The notes under the pieces are model-generated. The model was not told the DNA's origin. It did no database searches and saw only the letters and a program-made list of their open reading frames with translations. From Candidatus Acidiferrales bacterium (GTDB taxonomy: Bacteria; Acidobacteriota; Terriglobia; Acidiferrales; UBA7541): 36,611 nucleotides of DNA. The position numbers and the translations under genes are program-made. Every line of letters starts with the position of its first letter. Position 1 is the first letter of the stretch. Shown here in pieces: positions 18,873 to 28,285 of the stretch. The stretch lies in contig JARLGK010000063.1 of NCBI GenBank assembly GCA_031296075.1, positions 1 through 36,611 of the forward strand, in the 5' to 3' direction.

Positions 18873-20867
18873 ATGAGCCGATTCTCTCCGCGCCGTTTGT
18901 GGCTCTTCCTGAGGCGGACCTCGCCGCTCGACCGTATCGCCTTCGCCCTCCTGGTCCTCGACGTAGCCGGACGCGTGGCCCGCTCCTTGGGCGCCGCATT
19001 CCCCTTCTCGACGTTGCTCGGTTTTCTCGGTTTCGCGGCCATCGTCTATTTCGTGGTTCGCTTGGTGCCCTGGGTCCGCACGCGAGTCCTCTGGAGCCTG
19101 CGAAATCGGCTGATCGTTGCTTACATCCTCATGGCGGTAGTTCCCATCGTCCTGCTAGTTACGATGATCGGCATCGCCACCTATCTTTTCTATATTCAGC
19201 TGGGCGCGCATTTGCTGAATGACGCTGTCCAGCAGTCCACCAAAGTGATTGACACGGACGCGGACACCGTTGCCGGTGCGGTTGAACGAGAGGCGCTTCA
19301 TAGCAGCACTCCCGTTGGCGCCGACGTGCTCACCCGGCCGATCATCGCGGGCTTGATTTCAGACGAGCAGTCGAGTTGGCCGGGGCTGACCGTTTCCTTG
19401 AATCGAGGACAGCGCCTCTTGGCAACCGCCAACGGAAAGCGTTACGCGGGGTTGGTGGCGTATCAGGAACAGCTCTCGTTCGTGGCCGCGCAGCGACGCA
19501 CGGTGCCCTCGGGGTCCTTCACCGTGCTGGTCATCGCTCCCTTGACCTCGCAGATTCTCGACAAATACCCGGAGGAGTTAGGGCCCATTCAATTGATTTT
19601 GATGCGGCCCGCGCAGACAGGAGCCGCAGGCGGGCTTTCGCTGGACATCAAAGGAACCCTCTACGCGACGGGCCAACAAATCGCCAGTACGAGGCGAAGT
19701 CTCCCCAGTTCCCGGAGCTGGTTCGATCCGCGCCTTCCGGGCGTCTCCATATTCGACGTTTACCACATTGTCGAAGAGGGGAAGGACGCGCCGGATGCCC
19801 CCGTCTGGGCATCTTTCTTGTTGCGTCCGTCGTCGGTGAACAGCGGACTCTTCAATTCCATGGGAGCTCTGGGGCCTTATCTTCTGTACATACTCCTCGT
19901 GGCGGGCCTGATATTCCTGGTTCTGGAAGTCGCGGCGCTGGCCACAGGCACAATCCTGACGCGCACGATCACCCGTTCGGTCGGCGATCTTTACGATGGC
20001 ACCCTGCATGTGCGCCGGGGCGATTTCAGTCACCGCGTGCGAGTCACGAATCGTGACCAGCTCGCTTCGCTCGGAGAGTCGTTTAACGAAATGACCAGCT
20101 CGATCTCCGAGCTAATCGAAGGACAGCGCGAGCGCCAGCGCCTGGAGAACGAGGTCGAGATCGCCCGGCAGGTTCAACAGCAACTCTTCCCGCATTCGAT
20201 CCCGTCTCTGCCGGGCCTCGAGCTTGCAGCCATCTGCCGTCCCGCTCGGGTGGTCAGCGGAGACTATTACGATTTCATCTCTCTCGGACCGTCCCGCGTC
20301 GCTATCGCCCTCGCGGATATCAGCGGCAAGGGAATTTTCGCCGCGCTTCTCATGGCCAGCCTTCAGGCCGCGTTGCGGAGCACCGCCGCGCTGGAAGGGC
20401 ATGTCGGGACTGCCGAAATCGTCTCGCAGTTGAATCGGCATCTTTTCAAGAACACGTCCGACGACCGCTACGCCACACTCTTCTACGCGGTGTACGATGC
20501 GGAAGCCAAGACTCTCACGTATACGAACGCCGGCCATCTGGCTCCCATTTTCATTGAAGATGGCGCGGTCCAGGCTCTCGACCAGGGCGGGACCGTCGTG
20601 GGCCTGTTTGAGGACGCCGCCTACACGGAGTGCACACTGCCCGTCAAGCCGGGAACTCTGATGGTGGCCTTCAGCGACGGATTGACGGAACCCGAAAGCG
20701 TATATGGCGAGGAATTTGGGATGGAGCGCCTGAACATGGAAGTGCTTCGCCACCGTAATGCGCGTGCCGCACGCATCGCGGAGAATCTCGTGGTGGCCGC
20801 CGAGCAGTGGGCAGGCACTCCCGAACAGGCGGACGACATGACGGTTGTCGTCGCGCGCATGGGCTAG
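18873..20867 (+). CDS. Membrane HAMP-domain SpoIIE/RsbU-type PP2C serine phosphatase
   Basis: N-terminal TM segments, extracytoplasmic region, HAMP (LTRTITRSVGDLYDGTLHVRRGDFSHRVRVTNRDQLASLGESFNEM), then EVEIARQVQQQLFP...VSGDYYDFI...ALADISGKGIFAALLMA...TYTNAGHLAPI...FSDGLTEP. Confidence 0.93.
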   Translation: MSRFSPRRLWLFLRRTSPLDRIAFALLVLDVAGRVARSLGAAFPFSTLLGFLGFAAIVYFVVRLVPWVRTRVLWSLRNRLIVAYILMAVVPIVLLVTMIGIATYLFYIQLGAHLLNDAVQQSTKVIDTDADTVAGAVEREALHSSTPVGADVLTRPIIAGLISDEQSSWPGLTVSLNRGQRLLATANGKRYAGLVAYQEQLSFVAAQRRTVPSGSFTVLVIAPLTSQILDKYPEELGPIQLILMRPAQTGAAGGLSLDIKGTLYATGQQIASTRRSLPSSRSWFDPRLPGVSIFDVYHIVEEGKDAPDAPVWASFLLRPSSVNSGLFNSMGALGPYLLYILLVAGLIFLVLEVAALATGTILTRTITRSVGDLYDGTLHVRRGDFSHRVRVTNRDQLASLGESFNEMTSSISELIEGQRERQRLENEVEIARQVQQQLFPHSIPSLPGLELAAICRPARVVSGDYYDFISLGPSRVAIALADISGKGIFAALLMASLQAALRSTAALEGHVGTAEIVSQLNRHLFKNTSDDRYATLFYAVYDAEAKTLTYTNAGHLAPIFIEDGAVQALDQGGTVVGLFEDAAYTECTLPVKPGTLMVAFSDGLTEPESVYGEEFGMERLNMEVLRHRNARAARIAENLVVAAEQWAGTPEQADDMTVVVARMG

Positions 20868-20946
20868 CCTCGCTGCATAACTATCGTCGGAATGGCATTA
20901 TACTGGCCCCGTGTAGGAACTCCGGCGCTGCCGTGAATTCTCATCC

Positions 20947-22524
20947 ATGAAAATTCTGACCGCCACCGAAATGAAAGAAGTGGATCGCCTGACCACGGCG
21001 CGTTACCGCGTGCCGAGCCTGACCCTCATGGAAAACGCGGGGCGCAGCGTCGCCGAGTTCATCCAGTCTCGATTTCCGAATCTCGAGCGGCGGCGCATCG
21101 TGGTCCTTTGCGGTAAAGGGAACAACGGCGGAGACGGATTCGTCGTCGCGCGCCACTTGAAAAAAATGGGCGCGAAGCCGGTCGTTTATCTGATTGGCGA
21201 CCCTCGCCAGGTGAAGGGCGACGCGGCTAAGAACCTCAAGCGGTGGAAAAAGTCCGGCACGATATCCTTCGATGTGGAGGCAAGAAAGGGCCTTTCGTTG
21301 CCACTTAGCGGGCACTTAATCGTCGTAGACGCCCTTTTGGGAACGGGGGTCCGCGGTCCGGTCGAGGGCCGCTTGCGGGAGGTCATTCGCAGCGTCAACG
21401 AGCGCGATCCGACCTGCAGCGTCGTTTCCGTGGATATCCCGTCCGGCTTGCACGCCGATACTGGCGATGTTCAGGGCGTCGCCATCATGGCGGACCATAC
21501 GATCACGTTCACGGCGCCCAAGCCCGGCTTGATACTGGGAGCCGGCGGTCGGCACGTGGGACATCTTACTGTCCGGCAGATCGGCTCGCCACCGACTCTG
21601 GTTGAGGAAACGGGGAAGGGAAGGCTTCGCTGGGGCGAAGCGGCCGAATTCATCGCGTTCGGGCTTCCGCGCAAGGCTGCGGCTAACAAGGGTGACTACG
21701 GCCATGCGCTGGTGGTCGCTGGTTCGGTGGGGAAGAGCGGTGCGGCTGTTCTCGCGTCTTGGGCAGCGTTGCGCGCCGGAGTCGGACTTGTCACTGTCGC
21801 GACGCCCGAGCCGGTGCTGCCCATCATAGCGGCGCATACACCCGAGATCATGACCGAGCCGCTGGCCGCAACGAAGGCGGGAACGATTTCGGAGCGCTGC
21901 CTCGAAGGAAGCCTATTCGCGACGCTCCTCGCTGGAAAGCGGGCGCTCGCAGTGGGCCCTGGCCTCTCCACGCAGGACGAGACGCAGAAATTCGTGCGCG
22001 TGATCGTCGGTCAGCGAACGGTGCCGATCATCCTCGACGCCGATGGGTTGAACGCGTTTGTCGGCCGGGCATCAGCGCTGAAACACTCCGAAGGGATGCT
22101 ATCCGTCACGCCGCATCCGGGCGAAATGGCGCGTCTGCTCGGCTGTTCGGCCAAAGAGGTACAAGCGCGTCGCGTGGAAGTGGCGCTTCAAGCCGCCGCC
22201 GAGTGGAATGCAATCGTGATTCTGAAGGGCTCGGGAACCGTAATTGCATCTCCGGACGGGCACGCGTTCATCAATTCGACCGGCAACCCCGGCATGGCCA
22301 CCGGAGGCACGGGCGACGTTCTCACGGGCATTCTCGCCGGATTGACGGCGCAATACGGCACAGACGATTGGCCGCGACTACTCGCCTTCGGCGTATGTCT
22401 GCACGGCCTCGCGGGAGACATCGCCTATGCAGAAAGCGGGGAAGCTCCGCTCATGGCTTCCGACTTGATTCGCGCCATCCCGCGCGCTTACCGCCAGTTC
22501 TATTCCGAGTGCGGCCGTGGCTAG
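20947..22524 (+). CDS. nnrD: Bifunctional NAD(P)H-hydrate epimerase/dehydratase
   Basis: YjeF_N domain (LTATEMKEVDRLT...VLCGKGNNGGDGFVVARHL) and ADP-dependent dehydratase domain (GDYGHALVVAGSVGKSGAAVLA...TPHPGEMARLLG...STGNPGMATGGTGDVLTGILAGL). Confidence 0.95.
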   Translation: MKILTATEMKEVDRLTTARYRVPSLTLMENAGRSVAEFIQSRFPNLERRRIVVLCGKGNNGGDGFVVARHLKKMGAKPVVYLIGDPRQVKGDAAKNLKRWKKSGTISFDVEARKGLSLPLSGHLIVVDALLGTGVRGPVEGRLREVIRSVNERDPTCSVVSVDIPSGLHADTGDVQGVAIMADHTITFTAPKPGLILGAGGRHVGHLTVRQIGSPPTLVEETGKGRLRWGEAAEFIAFGLPRKAAANKGDYGHALVVAGSVGKSGAAVLASWAALRAGVGLVTVATPEPVLPIIAAHTPEIMTEPLAATKAGTISERCLEGSLFATLLAGKRALAVGPGLSTQDETQKFVRVIVGQRTVPIILDADGLNAFVGRASALKHSEGMLSVTPHPGEMARLLGCSAKEVQARRVEVALQAAAEWNAIVILKGSGTVIASPDGHAFINSTGNPGMATGGTGDVLTGILAGLTAQYGTDDWPRLLAFGVCLHGLAGDIAYAESGEAPLMASDLIRAIPRAYRQFYSECGRG

Positions 22525-22978
22525 CCGCGAGCTTGTCACGCACTCTTCTGAAGAAACTATCCAGCGCGGCCGCGAAATCGGCGCGCAGTTGAAGGCGCCC
22601 GTCCTGGTGTTGCTCTCGGGAGACTTGGGGGCGGGGAAGACGACACTGACGAAGGGCATCGCCAGCGGCCTGGGCGCAGCCGGCGAAGACGAAGTGACCA
22701 GCCCGACTTTCACGCTCGTCCATAAATACGATCGCGACGCGACGGTCTATCACGTGGACCTCTACCGCATTGGCGACATCCACGATCTTGAAACGCTGGG
22801 CCTGGAGGATGTGTTCGCCGAGAAAGCGGTGGTGATCGTCGAGTGGCCCGACAAGCTCGCGCTGCGGACCGATTGGCCCGTCGTGCGCATTCGGCTGGAA
22901 CATGTCAGCGAGGATACTCGCCGCATCCAAATCGAGGATCCGGCACAGGCGCTTTCGACCGGGCCTACAGCCCCATAA
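22517..22978 (+). CDS. tsaE: tRNA threonylcarbamoyladenosine biosynthesis ATPase TsaE
   Basis: LLSGDLGAGKTTLTKGIASGLG...EVTSPTFTLVHKY...VYHVDLYRIGD...GLEDVFAEKAVVIVEWPDK. Confidence 0.95.
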   Translation: MASRELVTHSSEETIQRGREIGAQLKAPVLVLLSGDLGAGKTTLTKGIASGLGAAGEDEVTSPTFTLVHKYDRDATVYHVDLYRIGDIHDLETLGLEDVFAEKAVVIVEWPDKLALRTDWPVVRIRLEHVSEDTRRIQIEDPAQALSTGPTAP

Positions 22979-23735
22979 TCTGGAATCCGGCGTCCACGTA
23001 AAGGATATTCCCGGTGATGCCGCGCCCGAGATCGCTTCCGAGGAATACAGCCGCGTCCGCGACTTCAGCAATGTCGGTATTGCGCCGCAGCGGCGCCCGT
23101 TGCGCCGCAATCTCGAGCATCTTCGACAGGTCCTTCACCCCGCGCGCAGAAATCGTCTTGATCGCGCCGGCGGAAATGGCGTTCACGCGAATGTTGCTGG
23201 GTCCCAGCTCGCTGGCGAGGTATTTCACCTCGGCTTCGAGAGCGGCTTTGGCTACCCCCATGACGTTGTAGTTGGTCACCACCCGCGTGGACCCCAGGTA
23301 GGTCAGCGTCATAATCGCGCCACCGCTGGTCATCAGCGGCGAAAGCGCCTTGGAAATCGCGACCAGCGAGTAGGCGCTCACGTCGAGCGCCAGTTGAAAC
23401 CCTTCGCGCGAGGTTTGCAGGAAGGGTTGATTCAAATCCTCGTGTTTTGCGGCCGCCAGGCTGTGAACCACGATATCGAGTCGATGACCGGCCGCCAACA
23501 GGGATTCCGCCATGCGGTCAATATCCGCCTGTTCCTGGACCTCGCACGGGAAGAAGCCGCTGGCCCCCAACTCGCGGCCGAGTTCCTCAACTGCGGGTTT
23601 GGCCCGCTCATTTTGATACGTGAGCAGCAGCTTGGCACCTTCGCGGGCAAATGCTTGCGCGATCGCGTACGCGATGCTCCATTTGTTCCATACGCCGAGA
23701 ACGATTGCGGTCTTTCCCTGAAGTAGCTTCGACAT
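22965..23735 (-). CDS. fabI: Enoyl-ACP reductase (NADH), FabI type
   Basis: MSKLLQGKTAIVLGVWNKWSIAYAIAQAFAREGAKLLLTYQNER...; TLTYLGSTRVVTNYNVMGVAKAALEA (Yx6K); RVNAISAGAIKTISARGV. Start at internal Met 23735. Confidence 0.95.
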   Translation of the reverse strand: MSKLLQGKTAIVLGVWNKWSIAYAIAQAFAREGAKLLLTYQNERAKPAVEELGRELGASGFFPCEVQEQADIDRMAESLLAAGHRLDIVVHSLAAAKHEDLNQPFLQTSREGFQLALDVSAYSLVAISKALSPLMTSGGAIMTLTYLGSTRVVTNYNVMGVAKAALEAEVKYLASELGPSNIRVNAISAGAIKTISARGVKDLSKMLEIAAQRAPLRRNTDIAEVADAAVFLGSDLGRGITGNILYVDAGFQIMGL

Positions 23736-23796
23736 GGCTGGACATTTTACCCGTAAACGCTGAATTCGGCTGCATGTGTTCGCGCCAACCAGGACG

Positions 23797-24132
23797 TCAG
23801 TGCGAATGCATCCACCGCATGATTTCGCGCACCAGATCGGCAATCACCGGCCACAGGAGCCCCGCAATCGCCGCGATGGCCGCAAGCGTCCGCTTCGAAC
23901 CCGTCACCTTCGGAAGGCTCGTCGCTCCGGGCCGATGGCTGGCGCAGTAACCGCCCTCCAGTGCGCGTCGGTCGCATCGCTGCCCACTCGGGCCGAGATA
24001 TAAGCACGGACCTTGATCGATGCCGCTGTTGGCTATCGGCCGGTTCAAGCCGGTTGGAATGGGCATTTCGACGTCCCAGCTCGCAGCCGAAGTATCTTCG
24101 AATGTGTCGTTTGCAGAGCCATTCGCTTCCAT
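23797..24132 (-). CDS. Small hypothetical protein with Cys3-His motif and C-terminal TM helix
   Basis: PCLYLGPSGQRCDRRALEGGYCASHRPG (C-x9-C-x9-C-x2-H) followed by hydrophobic TLAAIAAIAGLLWPVIADLVREIMRW; upstream of and co-directional with fabI. Confidence 0.6.
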   Translation of the reverse strand: MEANGSANDTFEDTSAASWDVEMPIPTGLNRPIANSGIDQGPCLYLGPSGQRCDRRALEGGYCASHRPGATSLPKVTGSKRTLAAIAAIAGLLWPVIADLVREIMRWMHSH

Positions 24133-24261
24133 CGCGTGCCACCTCGAGGAAAACCGAAAACGCCGCCGTTCCGGCCAGGGACAGTATCACTTACGCGCCG
24201 GGCCATTGCACCTGCATTTCGGCCTCAGCTACAGTAAAACCTTACTCTTCATCGATTCCCG

Positions 24262-26766
24262 ATGCCGGAAACAAACATCGCGCCTCCTCCAGCCCATCCC
24301 GCGCGGATGAAGCTTGAGCCCTACGCCGCCGAAATCCGGCTGACCAACCTAACTCTGGGGATTGACAATATCCATTATGACGTTTTTCTGAGCCCGCGCT
24401 TTGTGGAATTCACGCGGAAGTATTTGGGGGACCTGGTTCGCCAGTCCGTCAACGTCAACCTGCTCTACGGGAAGGACAAGGACCGCAAGCAATCGGGCTC
24501 TCCGGAGCACGCCGCGTTCCGCAAACTGCTCACGGATATCCTGCAAGAATCGACCACCCGCGCGAAATTCTTGCAGTCCGTCGAGACCGACGTGCTCCAC
24601 CATCTGGCTCTGCTGAAATTCATCAGCCAGGAAACCGGCAACCAGTTTTCCAGCATTCTGGTCGAGTGCAAGGATTGGATCCGCGGCCGCGGCGAGTTAT
24701 TCGAGCACAGCGAGCAGGCGCACGTGATGCGCTCGAAGATCGCCGAGATGCAAGCGGACCGCAAGAACGTGATCCGCCAGGTCGGAGAGACGCTGTGCCG
24801 CGTCTGGCGCGAAGTCGAGGAAGGCACGGTCTCGAAGACGCGGCGCGCTCTTTTCGGCGAGGACATTCCGGAGGCTTATCCGCTTCTGCAGAACCGTTTC
24901 CTGTTCGTCGAAGGCGGCAACGACGATCAGTTCTTCCTCGAGCATTACGTTCTGCTCGGCAATTTCGTGAACGATCCGGACCGCTTCGAGACGTTCGACG
25001 CGCTCCTTCTCGAATTCGTTCGCGGCTACGTGCTGGCCGGGGACAGCGCCGAGGAGCTTTCGAAGGCCCGCAACGCCCACGAGCGTCTGCTGGAGCAGGC
25101 GCGATTGCTGCGTTCGGAGTTGGCACGCGTCGAATCCGAGCACGACGACGCGGCCTCCCGCGCAGGTGATGGCGACCGATCGTTCCCCTCGCTCTTCAAA
25201 CGAAAGCCCACGGCAGGAGCCGGCGCGCAAGGGGAGTTGGATGACCTTCGCCGAAAGACCGCTTCCCTGGAAAAGAATCTGGAAGAACTCGACCCGCAGA
25301 TTGTGTCCGCCCGGCAGCGCCTGGAATTTCTGACCGAAGATCTCCAGAACCGCCTGGGCGATTATCTGAACCAGCCCGCCAACGCACATCGTCTTTTCGA
25401 CGCGCACGCCGCAGCGGGCGAAGCCGCGTCGTCCGAAGGCGAGTCGGCCTCCGATACGCGCGCGAAATTGCTGGAGGAATGGGTCCACCGGCTGGAGGAG
25501 CGCGACCTCCTATTCCACGTTCTCGCCAGCTACGAGATGCGCAAGATTTCCGCGGACTATTGCCCGCCCGTCCACTTGCAGCAGCTAAAAAAAGCGCTTG
25601 TCCAGCGCGAGGAAACGAAACGGGTGGCGCAAATATTGGAAAAGTTTCCGGCCCGGAAGGTCTCGATGAAGAAGCTTGAGGAAGCATCTCGCGCCATCCG
25701 TCGCCGGACCACGGAAGAAACCTTGAGCGTGGGCCTGCAATTCGCCGAAGACCTCATGCGATTGCGCCGCGATCGCCGCAACTACCAGCAAGTTGCCGCG
25801 TGGATGGAGCGGATCAGCCTGGTCTATTCGGAGCGCGCCCGTGAGCTTTCTCGCTCGAACAAGAGCCTCTATGAATTTCTGCACCCCGAGGAAAACCGGC
25901 CCGCCGACGATCCCGTGATCAACCACGTGGTCATCAAGGCGGACGTCCGTGGCTCGACCAGCATGACCAAGGACCTGCTCGCGCGCGGCATGAATCCCGC
26001 TTCGCATTTCAGCATGAACTTGCACGAGCCCGTGAAACGCATGCTTGAGCGTTACGGGGCCGCGAAAGTATTCATCGAGGGCGATGCCATCATCCTGGCG
26101 ATTTACGAGACCGAATCAACGCTGGCGACGCGCCGGGCAGTGGCTCGCGCCTGCGTGCTGGCGCGTGAGATTCTGGCCGTCACCGCCGCGTACAACAATC
26201 GCGCCAAGACAGCCGATCTTCCGCCGCTGGAACTCGGCGTGGGCGTCGCGTTCCAGGATTCCGCTCCTTCTCTCTGGGAGGACGCCGACTCCAAGATCAT
26301 GATCTCCCGCGCGCTCAACCTCTCGGACCGTCTTTCGAGCTGCGCGAAAATGGCGAAACGCCTGTTTCAGTCAAACCCGTCGCCTTTTAACGTTTTCCTG
26401 CTCCAGACCCTAATGGATGACGCGGCGGACGACGAAAGCGAAGAGCTGCAGGTGCGTTACAACTTAAATGGCATCGTGCTGAACGAAGAAGGTTTTCAGA
26501 AGCTCAGCGCCGAGATTGCGCTGTCGTTGATGGGAGGCAATTTTCCGATGCCGTGGGGAAAAGAGCGCGTGCAGCTCTACTTTGGGGAAGTTCCGCTCGG
26601 GGAATCGCTCGAGCCGATTGTGGTGCGCAAGGGGTTCGTGCGCCAGCTTCTGCCCGGCGGGAAGATCGGCGCACAGGGGACCCGCGTTTACTACGAAGTC
26701 TGCACGGACGCGAAGCTGCTCGACCTCGCGCGCAGGAAATTCGCCGCCGTCTCGCCGAAGAACTAA
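24262..26766 (+). CDS. Large hypothetical protein with coiled coil and divergent class III nucleotide-cyclase-like domain
   Basis: 834-aa ORF. The C-terminal third reads HVVIKADVRGSTSMTKDLL...VKRMLERYGAAKVFIEGDAIILAIYE...PPLELGVGVAF...SRALNLSDRLSSCAK, which aligns by eye to the FADIRGFT / KFIGDALMAVF / RIGIGI / VNLAARL blocks of class III cyclases. Long charged central region. Confidence 0.75.
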   Translation: MPETNIAPPPAHPARMKLEPYAAEIRLTNLTLGIDNIHYDVFLSPRFVEFTRKYLGDLVRQSVNVNLLYGKDKDRKQSGSPEHAAFRKLLTDILQESTTRAKFLQSVETDVLHHLALLKFISQETGNQFSSILVECKDWIRGRGELFEHSEQAHVMRSKIAEMQADRKNVIRQVGETLCRVWREVEEGTVSKTRRALFGEDIPEAYPLLQNRFLFVEGGNDDQFFLEHYVLLGNFVNDPDRFETFDALLLEFVRGYVLAGDSAEELSKARNAHERLLEQARLLRSELARVESEHDDAASRAGDGDRSFPSLFKRKPTAGAGAQGELDDLRRKTASLEKNLEELDPQIVSARQRLEFLTEDLQNRLGDYLNQPANAHRLFDAHAAAGEAASSEGESASDTRAKLLEEWVHRLEERDLLFHVLASYEMRKISADYCPPVHLQQLKKALVQREETKRVAQILEKFPARKVSMKKLEEASRAIRRRTTEETLSVGLQFAEDLMRLRRDRRNYQQVAAWMERISLVYSERARELSRSNKSLYEFLHPEENRPADDPVINHVVIKADVRGSTSMTKDLLARGMNPASHFSMNLHEPVKRMLERYGAAKVFIEGDAIILAIYETESTLATRRAVARACVLAREILAVTAAYNNRAKTADLPPLELGVGVAFQDSAPSLWEDADSKIMISRALNLSDRLSSCAKMAKRLFQSNPSPFNVFLLQTLMDDAADDESEELQVRYNLNGIVLNEEGFQKLSAEIALSLMGGNFPMPWGKERVQLYFGEVPLGESLEPIVVRKGFVRQLLPGGKIGAQGTRVYYEVCTDAKLLDLARRKFAAVSPKN

Positions 26767-26814
26767 CGCCGCCCTCCGCCGACCGGTTTCGGTTTACAAT
26801 CCTGGGATCGACCC

Positions 26815-26976
26815 GTGGCTCGCAAGAAGAAATCGCGGTGGAAAGTTTCAACGGAGGCGCGCCGCCGTGCGCGTCTCGGCGCAGGCATGCCGCCGCCCGA
26901 GCGCACCATCCCGAACAAGCGCAATAAGCCTCCGAAATACAAGAAGCCCCTGACTGACGCGACCGCAGAGGAATAA
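26815..26976 (+). CDS. 53-aa basic hypothetical protein (below the ORF-track size cutoff)
   Basis: GTG start: MARKKKSRWKVSTEARRRARLGAGMPPPERTIPNKRNKPPKYKKPLTDATAEE*. Fills the gap between the cyclase-like gene stop and the convergent VWA gene stop. Confidence 0.55.
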   Translation: MARKKKSRWKVSTEARRRARLGAGMPPPERTIPNKRNKPPKYKKPLTDATAEE

Positions 26977-26983
26977 GCAGGTC

Positions 26984-28255
26984 TTAGTGGATGTTGCGGG
27001 TCTTCCGGCCGACGTAATCCATCAGCAGATACTGCCCGAGGGTGTAAGGCGTGGTGAAGTAGGCCTTGCCGCGGCAGAGCTCCGTAACTTTCTGAACGAA
27101 GTGCACCAGGCTGTAGTCGCTCGCCAGCATGAAGGTATTGATCAGGATCCCGGCGCGCTTGCACTTGGCGACTTCTTCCATCGTCTGCGTAACCACCAGC
27201 GGATCGAGGCCGAACGCGTTCTTGTAAATTCGGCCGTCCTCCAGCGTCAGCGCCGATGGTTTTCCGTCGGTGATCATGATGATCTGGCGCATGTCTTTTT
27301 TCTGCCGGGATAGAATACGCTGCGCGAGCCGCAACCCTTCGCGGGTGTTCGTGTAGTACGGGCCCACTTGCACGCGCGCCAGCTTGCCGATGGGAATTTC
27401 CTCGGCGCTATCGTGGAACAGCACGCAGTGCAATGAATCGCCGGGATACTGCGTGCGAATGAGATGCGAAAGCGCCAGCGCCACGCGCTTGGCAGGCGTG
27501 AACCGGTCCTCGCCATAGAGAATCATGCTGTGGCTGCAATCGAGCAGCAACACCGTGGCGCACGAACTCTGGTATTCGCACTGGTGGACCATCAAATCCG
27601 GATAATCGAGCTCGATCGGGAGGGTCAGGCCGTTGCGCTGTACCGCGTTGAAGAGCGTCCCGCTGATGTCCATATTCAGCGTGTCGCCGAACTCGTATGG
27701 TTTTGAGCTGCCGCCCGATTCCACGCCCGTTGCCATGTCGCGCGTTTCGTGCCGGCCGAAACTGCTCTTGCCGAGCGAGGCCAGCAGGTCCTTCAGCGTC
27801 TTGAAGCCGAGAAAATCGAGCGCCTTGTCCGTGATTTCAAAGCGCGCCTCGACATTCGGCTGGTCCTGGCCAATCTGTCCTCCGGGCGTCTCGGAAGGTG
27901 GGGGAGTCACGCGCGCGGACTGCTGCTGCGTGATCAGTCCCTCTTCCTCCATTCGCTGCATGATCTGGTCAATTAAGTCGCGGAGTTCCTGATTCTTTGA
28001 GAGGTCGGGATTCTGCTGCAGCTGCTCGAGAAGTTCTGGCGGAATCAGATCGCCTTCCTGAAGGGCCCGCAGGATCGCTTCGCGCAGCTGGTCCATATGG
28101 TGCTCGCGCGAGCGCTCCATATCGAGCTCGTGGAAGCCATATTGCGATTCGAAGCCGCTCTGCAGAAAGAAATCCGAGAGCCGGTTCATCAGCTCCTGCA
28201 GGTCTATATCGTCCGCGGCGCCGGGGGCGTAGCGTGAATATTTTGTATATTTCAT
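26984..28255 (-). CDS. VWA-domain protein
   Basis: MIDAS motif LLLDCSHSM (DxSxS) and [11 protein letters not shown]; acidic/Gln-rich helical N-terminus; directly downstream of the AAA+ gene. Confidence 0.88.
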   Translation of the reverse strand: MKYTKYSRYAPGAADDIDLQELMNRLSDFFLQSGFESQYGFHELDMERSREHHMDQLREAILRALQEGDLIPPELLEQLQQNPDLSKNQELRDLIDQIMQRMEEEGLITQQQSARVTPPPSETPGGQIGQDQPNVEARFEITDKALDFLGFKTLKDLLASLGKSSFGRHETRDMATGVESGGSSKPYEFGDTLNMDISGTLFNAVQRNGLTLPIELDYPDLMVHQCEYQSSCATVLLLDCSHSMILYGEDRFTPAKRVALALSHLIRTQYPGDSLHCVLFHDSAEEIPIGKLARVQVGPYYTNTREGLRLAQRILSRQKKDMRQIIMITDGKPSALTLEDGRIYKNAFGLDPLVVTQTMEEVAKCKRAGILINTFMLASDYSLVHFVQKVTELCRGKAYFTTPYTLGQYLLMDYVGRKTRNIH

Positions 28256-28285
28256 GTGCGTCTCGTCGTGCCGGTCAGCTGCACG

